Assembly (NCBI GenBank): GCA_003133265.1
Contig: PKWQ01000403.1
Location: 185-11,686, forward strand
From: Acetobacteraceae bacterium
GTDB taxonomy: Bacteria > Pseudomonadota > Alphaproteobacteria > Acetobacterales > Acetobacteraceae
Reading direction: 5' to 3'
Length of the DNA stretch: 11,502 nt
Shown here: positions 7,036 to 11,502 of the stretch, in pieces
Layout of the letters: each line of letters starts with the position of its first letter
Position numbering within the stretch: the first letter of the stretch is position 1
The notes under the pieces: generated by a model
What the model saw: the letters and a program-made list of their open reading frames with translations, nothing else
Told to the model about the DNA's origin: nothing
Database searches by the model: none
Translations under genes and position numbers: made by a program

Positions 7036-7080
7036 GTGATGTCGGCGTATTGGTTGCGCTGAAGCCGGAAAGTTTCAGAA

Positions 7081-7494
7081 TCAATCGATACCGCGTTGAA
7101 ACCCAGATCGGATCAGACGAGGCGCCAGGGCCATGCCCGCCAGCATCGGTACAACGAACAGCAGGGCCCGCGGATCGGCGACCCAGGCTTCCAGCGCCGG
7201 CCCCGGACACAGGCCGGCGGCGCCCCAGCCGAGTCCGAAAATGGCCGCGCCAAGGATCAGGCGGCGGTCGATGGCTTTCGATGGTGGCGGCACCTTGCTA
7301 CCGGCAAGCCGGTACAAGATGAAGGAGACGGGAATCGCACCCCCCATCACCCCGGCCAGGGCGGGATTCCAGGTGCCATCGGCCAAGCCGCCGAGATCGA
7401 GGAACCCCAGCACCACCGCCGGGTCCACCATGCCGGACACCGCCAGTCCCAATCCAAACAGCAGGCCGCTGGCCAGGGCGCCCAGGGTCTTCAT
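7081..7494 (-). CDS. YeeE/YedE-family membrane protein, C-terminal-half type (DUF6691-like)
   Basis: A 137-residue inner-membrane protein with about four hydrophobic segments, matching the second of the paired half-size YeeE/YedE (Sulf_transp) proteins. Family marks are SGMVDPAVVLGFLDL (20-34), WNPALAGVMGGA (42-53) and GAAGLCPGPALEA (91-103), with the conserved cysteine at residue 96. Full-length YeeE in E. coli takes up thiosulfate through conserved cysteines; the split proteins are thought to move reduced sulfur species. The start ATG 7494 overlaps the stop of the upstream partner as ATGA, so the two are translationally coupled and probably form one complex. The frame stays open further upstream, but that part only shadows the partner gene. 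Sulfur-related genes often found with such pairs (a persulfide dioxygenase, an ArsR-type regulator) are not visible here. Confidence 0.88.
   Translation of the reverse strand: MKTLGALASGLLFGLGLAVSGMVDPAVVLGFLDLGGLADGTWNPALAGVMGGAIPVSFILYRLAGSKVPPPSKAIDRRLILGAAIFGLGWGAAGLCPGPALEAWVADPRALLFVVPMLAGMALAPRLIRSGFQRGID
7491..7494 (-). other. ATGA start-stop overlap coupling the two YeeE/YedE genes
   Basis: On the minus strand the four bases read ATGA: ATG starts the downstream gene and TGA ends the upstream one. This is the usual arrangement for translational coupling and balanced subunit production. Confidence 0.9.
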
Positions 7495-7904
7495 CCGACA
7501 ATCCGTTTCAGTGCCACCACCAGAATGGCGACCAGAACGAAGGTCGCGGTGGCGGCGAGCGAGCGCGGCGACAGTCTGGCCAATCCGCAAACGCCGTGGC
7601 CGCTGGTGCAGCCACCGCCCAGCTGCGTGCCGACACCGACCAGCAGGCCGGCGGCCACCAGCAGGTTCGATCCCGGAAGATGAACCGCCACGTCGCTGCC
7701 GCTGAAAACTTTCCAGAGCAGCAGGCCCAGCGGCAGGCCAGCCAGGAACGCCAGATTCTGCGGCCAGCGGTCTGGCCAGCGCCCGGTCAGCTCGGCGGCG
7801 ATGCCGCTGATGCCGGCAATGCGTCCGGTGCTCAGCATGAACACGCCGGCCGCGGCGCCGATCAGGACGCCGCCGGCCAAGCCGAGGAGAAGTGCGTGCA
7901 ACAT
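7491..7904 (-). CDS. YeeE/YedE-family membrane protein, N-terminal-half type
   Basis: A 137-residue membrane protein, the first member of the split YeeE/YedE pair. It shows the STGRIAGISGI block (25-35) and the signature GGGCTSGHGVCGLARLS (96-112) with cysteines at 99 and 106, the residues expected to handle a sulfur-containing substrate by analogy with YeeE. There are about four hydrophobic segments, including a glycine-rich first one. The start ATG 7904 has a fair ribosome site (AAGGAT) some 12 bases upstream. It follows the SMP-30-like gene by 71 bases on the same strand, so the pair could share its transcript or have its own promoter. Substrate (thiosulfate, persulfide or other sulfane sulfur) is inferred from the family only. 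Confidence 0.88.
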   Translation of the reverse strand: MLHALLLGLAGGVLIGAAAGVFMLSTGRIAGISGIAAELTGRWPDRWPQNLAFLAGLPLGLLLWKVFSGSDVAVHLPGSNLLVAAGLLVGVGTQLGGGCTSGHGVCGLARLSPRSLAATATFVLVAILVVALKRIVG

Positions 7905-7975
7905 GTGTGGTCAACGATCCTTACGATACAGGCGGTAAAGATGCGCCGGCCGCGGGACAGCGTCTAGCCGGGCGT

Positions 7976-8890
7976 TCAGCAGGAGAAATTCAGCTTCAGG
8001 CCGGGTTCCGGCCACTGCATGGCGGCGAGCTGGCCGACGCCGGAGAGCGTGATGTAGGCCGTCTTCATGTCCGGGCCGCCGAAGCAGATGTTGGTGGGGT
8101 AGGTGTCCGGCATCTTCACCTGCCGGATCACCTGACCGGACGGCGAGATTACCGTGATGTGGCCGGTGATCAGGGTGGCGACGCAGATATTGCCGTAGGC
8201 GTCCACGCCCAGGCTGTCGAAGCGCTGGAAGCCCGGCAGCCCCGCGATCAGCCGCCCGCCATATGGGGCAGGGAAGGGGTTCTTCTTCACCACGCCCGGT
8301 TCCAGGATGTCGAACGCATACAGGCGCGAGGTCTCGGTGTCGGCGACATAGACCACCTTGCCGTCCGGCGAGAGGCCGACGCCGTTCGGGGTGAGGATCG
8401 GGTAGACGATCTCGGTGACCTTCGAGCCGTCCGGCAAGGCGTAATACAGCCCGCCATGGTCGCGCTGGTGCGCATAGCGCTTGCCGAGGTCGGTGAAGTA
8501 GAACCCGCCATGCACGTCGAAAACGATGTCGTTCGGCGCGGACAGCTTGTGGCCGTTGACGTGGGTGTAGAGCGTCTTGGTCTCGCCGGTCTTCAGGTCG
8601 ATCCGCTGGATGCTGCCGGTTTCATAGCCCGGCGCCGGCCCGGTGGAGAGGAACCCGCCGCCGGCATAGGCGTTGCCGCCGTTATTGCAGAGATACAGCG
8701 CGCCGTCCGGCCCGGTGGCCAGCCCGTTCGGCCCGCCGCCGGCGTGGCCGATCTCGGTCTTGGTGCCGTCGGGCGCGACGCGGGTGACCTTGGCGGCGGA
8801 GATTTCCCCCAGGATGACCGAGCCGTCGGCCATCGCCACCGGTCCCTCGGGAAATCCAAGTCCGCTTGCCACTACACGGATGTCGGCCAT
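7976..8890 (-). CDS. SMP-30/gluconolactonase/LRE family protein
   Basis: A complete 304-residue six-bladed beta-propeller protein of the SMP-30/gluconolactonase family, metal-dependent hydrolases that mostly open sugar-acid lactones. The metal ligands of the family can be placed: Glu15 in GFPEGP, Asn120 in SAPNDIVFD, Asn169 in TPNGVGLSPDG and Asp225 in RFDSLGVDAYGN. Repeated propeller strands of the type DGALYLCNN, HGGFYFTD, GKVVYVAD and GNICVAT are spread over the length. No signal peptide is seen, so it is likely cytoplasmic. The start ATG 8890 is set by a perfect AGGAGG (8899-8904) 8 bases upstream; the frame continues open upstream only as antisense of the MmgE/PrpD gene. It is divergent from the MmgE/PrpD gene across a 168-base gap, which suggests shared control. 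The lactone substrate is unknown. Confidence 0.92.
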   Translation of the reverse strand: MADIRVVASGLGFPEGPVAMADGSVILGEISAAKVTRVAPDGTKTEIGHAGGGPNGLATGPDGALYLCNNGGNAYAGGGFLSTGPAPGYETGSIQRIDLKTGETKTLYTHVNGHKLSAPNDIVFDVHGGFYFTDLGKRYAHQRDHGGLYYALPDGSKVTEIVYPILTPNGVGLSPDGKVVYVADTETSRLYAFDILEPGVVKKNPFPAPYGGRLIAGLPGFQRFDSLGVDAYGNICVATLITGHITVISPSGQVIRQVKMPDTYPTNICFGGPDMKTAYITLSGVGQLAAMQWPEPGLKLNFSC

Positions 8891-9058
8891 CTCACGTTCC
8901 TCCTGTTGCTTGTATCGCACAAGCTTTCGCCGATGGTCGCCCTGCGTCAAGCCGCCCTTTGACAGAGGGCCGGCCTTTGACAGAGGGAGGGTGGAGGGCG
9001 ATCCTGCGGCCACGCATGGTTGCGCGGAATGCGTGGAACCAAATCGGGGGAAACGGAC
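8891..9058. promoter_or_regulatory. Divergent promoter region between the SMP-30-like and MmgE/PrpD genes
   Basis: This 168-base gap separates two divergently read genes and so should hold promoters for both. It carries AGGAGG for the minus-strand gene (8899-8904), a purine-rich GGGGGAAA ahead of the plus-strand ATG 9059, and a tandem dyad at 8956-8987. Both dyad copies contain TTGACA on the plus strand, a perfect -35 hexamer; the best candidate -10 after the second copy, GATCCT at 9000-9005 with 17-base spacing, matches the consensus at only three positions. Promoter assignment is therefore tentative. Confidence 0.55.
8956..8987 (+). repeat. Two tandem copies of a 14-bp dyad (period 18), possible operator
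   Basis: CCTTTGACAGAGGG occurs exactly at 8956-8969 and again at 8974-8987, separated by CCGG. Each copy is also an imperfect palindrome of the form CCT-n-TG-n-CA-n-AGG. Two identical dyads spaced by under two helical turns in a divergent promoter is the expected look of a double operator for a dimeric regulator. It also places TTGACA in each copy. The regulator is not in the window. Confidence 0.6.
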
Positions 9059-10405
9059 ATGACCGATATCACGCGCCAGCTTGCCCGTTTCGTCGCACGG
9101 ACAAGCCTTGCCGACATTCCCGAGCCGGTGCGGCGGGAAGGGGTGCGCGCCTTTCATAACTGGCTGGGGTGCGCCTTCGGTGGCGCGCGGGAGCCGCCGG
9201 TGACGACCGCGCTTGCTGCCATCCGGGAGATGGAGATGCCCGCCCAGGCCACGGTGCTGGGCCACGACCTGCGCGTCGATTTGCAGAACGCCGCGTTGCT
9301 GAACTGCATGGCCTCCAGCCTGAACGCCTTCGACGACACCCATCTGGCCAGCGTCACCCATCCCACCGGCCCGGTCGCCGCCGCCATCCTGGCGCTGGCC
9401 GAAGGGCGGCGCGTGTCCGGCGCGGATTTCCTGCTGGCGCTGATCCTGGGCATCGAGGTCGAGTGCCGGCTGGCCAACGTGCTGACCTTGCCGCCGGCGC
9501 GCGGCAATGTCGGCTTCTACATGACCGGCCTGGTCGGCGGCATCGGCGCGGCGGTCGCGACGGGCAAGCTGCTCGGCCTCGACGAGCAGCGGATGATCTG
9601 GGCGCTCGGCATCGCCGCTTCCCACGCCTCGGGGTTTCGCGAGGCGCATGCGACGATGAGCCTGGGCTATGTGCCCGGCCATGCCGCGCGCACCGGCCTG
9701 TTCGCGGCCCAGTTCGCCGCCAAGGGGTTCACCAATTCCGAGGTGGCGCTGGAGGGCCCGAAAGGTTTCGCCAACGTGTTCGCCGACCCGCCCAACCTTG
9801 CCGCCGCCGTCGACGGCCTGGGGCAGCGGTTCGAGGTGATGGCGAACGCCTACAAGCCCTATCCCTGCGGCATCGTGATCCATCCGCAGATCGACGCCTG
9901 TCTGGAGATCGCCGGCACGCCGGGCTTCGATGCCACGAATATCGAGCGCGTCGAGCTGACGGTGGAGCCGTTGACCCTGACCTTGTGCGACCGGCCGGAG
10001 CCGCAGAATGCCATGCAGGCGGTGGTCAGCCTGTATCACTGGGTGGCGGCCGCCTTGCTGTATCGCAAGGCCGGCCTGGACGAAGGTGTCGATGCCCGCG
10101 TGCGCGACCCCGCGATGATCGCGATGCGCCGGCGCATCAAGGTTGTCGCCGATCCGTCGCTGGCGCGGGAGGAGGCGAAAGCCACTGTCATCTTCAAGGA
10201 CGGCAGCGCGCGATCCTCTCACGTCGTGCAGTGCCGTGGCAGCCTGACGCGGCAACTGACGGACGCGGAGTTGCAGGAGAAATTCCTTGCCCAGGCGGTG
10301 CGGAGCATTCCGGCGGCACAAGCGGCGCGTGTCGCCGAACTGTGCTGGAAACTGCCCGCGCTGGACGATGTCGGCAAACAGATCGGCGCCGCGCTGGCGC
10401 CATAA
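9059..10405 (+). CDS. MmgE/PrpD family protein
   Basis: A complete 448-residue member of the MmgE/PrpD family, which includes 2-methylcitrate dehydratase and cis-aconitate decarboxylase. Family blocks are visible: FDDTHLASVTHPTGPV (91-106) with Asp93 and His101, GFYMTGLVGGIGAAVATGKLL (152-172), VPGHAARTGLFAAQFAAKGF (205-224), EGPKGFANVF (232-241) and KPYPCGIVIHPQIDA (266-280) with Lys266 and His275. By comparison with the cis-aconitate decarboxylase active site, the His of the usual GFH-x-T-x block is Tyr154 here, and the Lys before the HAGRAA-like block appears to be Leu202, so the chemistry may differ from both named enzymes. The start ATG 9059 follows a GGGGGAAA ribosome site; an upstream in-frame ATG at 9020 lacks one. 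It is 25 bases ahead of the acyl-CoA synthetase gene, likely in one operon. Confidence 0.93.
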   Translation: MTDITRQLARFVARTSLADIPEPVRREGVRAFHNWLGCAFGGAREPPVTTALAAIREMEMPAQATVLGHDLRVDLQNAALLNCMASSLNAFDDTHLASVTHPTGPVAAAILALAEGRRVSGADFLLALILGIEVECRLANVLTLPPARGNVGFYMTGLVGGIGAAVATGKLLGLDEQRMIWALGIAASHASGFREAHATMSLGYVPGHAARTGLFAAQFAAKGFTNSEVALEGPKGFANVFADPPNLAAAVDGLGQRFEVMANAYKPYPCGIVIHPQIDACLEIAGTPGFDATNIERVELTVEPLTLTLCDRPEPQNAMQAVVSLYHWVAAALLYRKAGLDEGVDARVRDPAMIAMRRRIKVVADPSLAREEAKATVIFKDGSARSSHVVQCRGSLTRQLTDAELQEKFLAQAVRSIPAAQAARVAELCWKLPALDDVGKQIGAALAP

Positions 10406-10430
10406 GAGCAAATATAAGGGAGCGTCCCGG

Positions 10431-11502
10431 ATGATCGACGAAAGTGCGTATCTCGCCGATGTGGCCGCGCGGCAATTGCGGAACTGGCCCGCGTCGGTGC
10501 CGCGCACGGAACTGAAGCCGTTCGGCGATATGGCTTTGGGCGACACGCTGCGCGAATGGGCGCGCGTGCAGCCGGACAAGACCGCGATCATCTATTACGG
10601 CAGGGAGATCAGCTACGCCGAACTCGATCGGCTGAGCGACCGGTTCGCCGCACTGCTCGCCTCCAGAGGCATCGGCAAGGGCGATCACGTCGCCGTCTTT
10701 ATGCAAAACTGCCCGCAGTTCCACATCGTCTTCTTCGGACTGATGAAACTCGGCGCGGTGCATGTGCCGGTCAATCCGATGTTCAAGCAGATGGAGCTGG
10801 CCTACGAATTGAAGGACAGCGCCGCGCGCGCCCTGGTGGCGCTGGATCAGCTGTACGACCTGGTGCAGGAGGTGCGCGGGCAGACCGGCATCGAGCTGAT
10901 CTTCACCACCAGCCTGTGCGACATGCTGCCCGACCAGCCGACGATACCGCTGCCGCCGATGGTGACGGAGGCCAAGCGCGCGTGCTCCGGCGCGGTCGAC
11001 CTGATGGAGGCGCTCGCCGTGGTCACGGCCGCGCCGCCGCCGGTGGAGATCGACCTCGATGCGCTGGCGGCGCTGAACTATACCGGCGGCACCACGGGGA
11101 TGCCCAAGGGCTGCGTGCATACCCAGCGCGACATGCTGTACACCGCCGCGACCGGGATGCCGATGGTGGTGGAGATGGAGCGGAGCAGCATCACGCTCTG
11201 CTTCATGCCGCTGTTCTGGATCGCCGGGGAGGACATGGGCCTGATCTTCCCGATCTATGCTGGCGCTACCCTGGTGCTGCTGACGCGCTGGGACCCGATC
11301 GCCTACATGACCGCCGTCGATCGTTACAAGGTAAACCATAGCTACGTGCTGGCGGACAACGCGATCGAGGTGCTGGAGCATCCCGACGTCGGGCGCTTCA
11401 ACCTGCGCTCGATCGCCATTACGAAGGTGACCTCGTTCGTCAAGAAGCTGAACCCGGAGTTCCGCGCCCGCTGGCGCGCGCTGACCGGATCGACGGCGCA
11501 CG
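10431..11502 (+). CDS. Acyl-CoA synthetase / AMP-dependent ligase, N-terminal part (3' truncated by window)
   Basis: An open frame from ATG 10431 runs 357 codons to the window edge without a stop. It is the N-terminal two thirds of an adenylate-forming ligase (family length about 500-550), which activates a carboxylic acid with ATP and transfers it to CoA. Visible blocks: DKTAIIYYGREISYAELDRL near 46-65, GDHVAVFMQNCPQFHIVFFG near 84-103, GAVHVPVNPMF, the nucleotide-binding signature NYTGGTTGMPKGCVHT (216-231), then the PLFWIAGEDMGLIFP block near 263-277. The style resembles the crotonobetaine/carnitine-CoA ligase (CaiC) and other medium-chain or special-acid ligases, but the acid is not predictable. 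A ribosome site AAGGGAG lies about 10 bases before the ATG. Being next to MmgE/PrpD it may activate that enzyme's substrate or product. Confidence 0.93.
   Translation, partial: MIDESAYLADVAARQLRNWPASVPRTELKPFGDMALGDTLREWARVQPDKTAIIYYGREISYAELDRLSDRFAALLASRGIGKGDHVAVFMQNCPQFHIVFFGLMKLGAVHVPVNPMFKQMELAYELKDSAARALVALDQLYDLVQEVRGQTGIELIFTTSLCDMLPDQPTIPLPPMVTEAKRACSGAVDLMEALAVVTAAPPPVEIDLDALAALNYTGGTTGMPKGCVHTQRDMLYTAATGMPMVVEMERSSITLCFMPLFWIAGEDMGLIFPIYAGATLVLLTRWDPIAYMTAVDRYKVNHSYVLADNAIEVLEHPDVGRFNLRSIAITKVTSFVKKLNPEFRARWRALTGSTAH

Larger units (their letters stand above)
6852..7080 (-). promoter_or_regulatory. Non-coding gap upstream of the MFS-led cluster with two inverted repeats
   Basis: This 229-base stretch lies between the 3' end of the second YeeE/YedE gene and the MFS remnant and is visibly less GC-rich than its neighbours. 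It contains an 8-bp perfect inverted repeat at 6968-6993 (AACCGAAT and ATTCGGTT, 10-base AT-rich spacer with the core TTGT-T-ACAA) and a 7-bp one at 7013-7035 (TATCGAC and GTCGATA, 9-base spacer). Both sit where a promoter and operator of the minus-strand cluster would be expected. A TATAAG on the minus strand lies between them and could be a -10 element, but no well-spaced -35 was found. No regulator gene is next to it in the window. Confidence 0.5.

Noticed and set aside
6885..7322. Plus-strand frame of about 145 codons starting in the gap upstream of the MFS remnant
   Set aside because: Its second half is antisense to a YeeE/YedE gene, it has no ribosome site or recognisable domain, and the first half covers inverted repeats typical of a control region.
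8894..10591. Upstream extension of the SMP-30-like frame antisense to the MmgE/PrpD gene
   Set aside because: The true start at 8890 has a perfect Shine-Dalgarno and the family N terminus; the extension is antisense to a conserved gene and has no domain.
1..11502. CRISPR array, tRNA or rRNA gene, insertion sequence or phage genes
   Set aside because: No spaced repeats of CRISPR type, no cloverleaf or rRNA-like stretch, and no transposase, integrase or phage protein were recognised on either strand.

Overview
The window looks like chromosomal DNA of a high-GC alphaproteobacterium. The protein sequences and the tight glpX-recJ pair suggest the Rhodospirillales, perhaps Acetobacteraceae; this is a judgement from sequence style, not a search result. 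Genes are dense, mostly without long gaps, and no rRNA, tRNA, CRISPR array, insertion sequence or phage gene was seen.

Layout. (1) Positions 1-2046, plus strand: the 3' end of glpX (class II fructose-1,6-bisphosphatase) followed 5 bases later by a complete recJ. (2) Positions 2093-6851, minus strand: a transport and catabolism cluster. In transcription order it is a broken MFS organic-anion transporter, a D-2-hydroxyacid dehydrogenase, and a TRAP transporter (dctP, dctQ, dctM). The dctP gene carries an in-frame TAA at codon 43, and the MFS gene has lost about 680 bp of its middle with a frame change. Both uptake systems of this cluster therefore look inactivated while the enzyme and the TRAP permease subunits remain intact. 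(3) Positions 6852-7080: a non-coding, less GC-rich gap with two clean inverted repeats, the likely control region of the MFS-led cluster. (4) Positions 7081-8890, minus strand: an SMP-30/gluconolactonase-like protein followed by two half-size YeeE/YedE membrane proteins that overlap by ATGA. (5) Positions 8891-9058: a divergent promoter region with two copies of a 13-bp dyad 18 bp apart. (6) Positions 9059-11502, plus strand: an MmgE/PrpD-family protein and, 25 bases on, an acyl-CoA synthetase that runs off the window.

How the genes may work together. TRAP and MFS carriers, a hydroxyacid dehydrogenase, a lactonase-like enzyme, an MmgE/PrpD dehydratase/decarboxylase-like enzyme and an acyl-CoA ligase are the usual parts of a small organic-acid catabolic locus. 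The substrate cannot be read from the sequence. The most notable points are the paired loss of two adjacent transporters, the tandem dyad between the lactonase and MmgE/PrpD genes, and an MmgE/PrpD protein that seems to lack two of the catalytic residues known from cis-aconitate decarboxylase.
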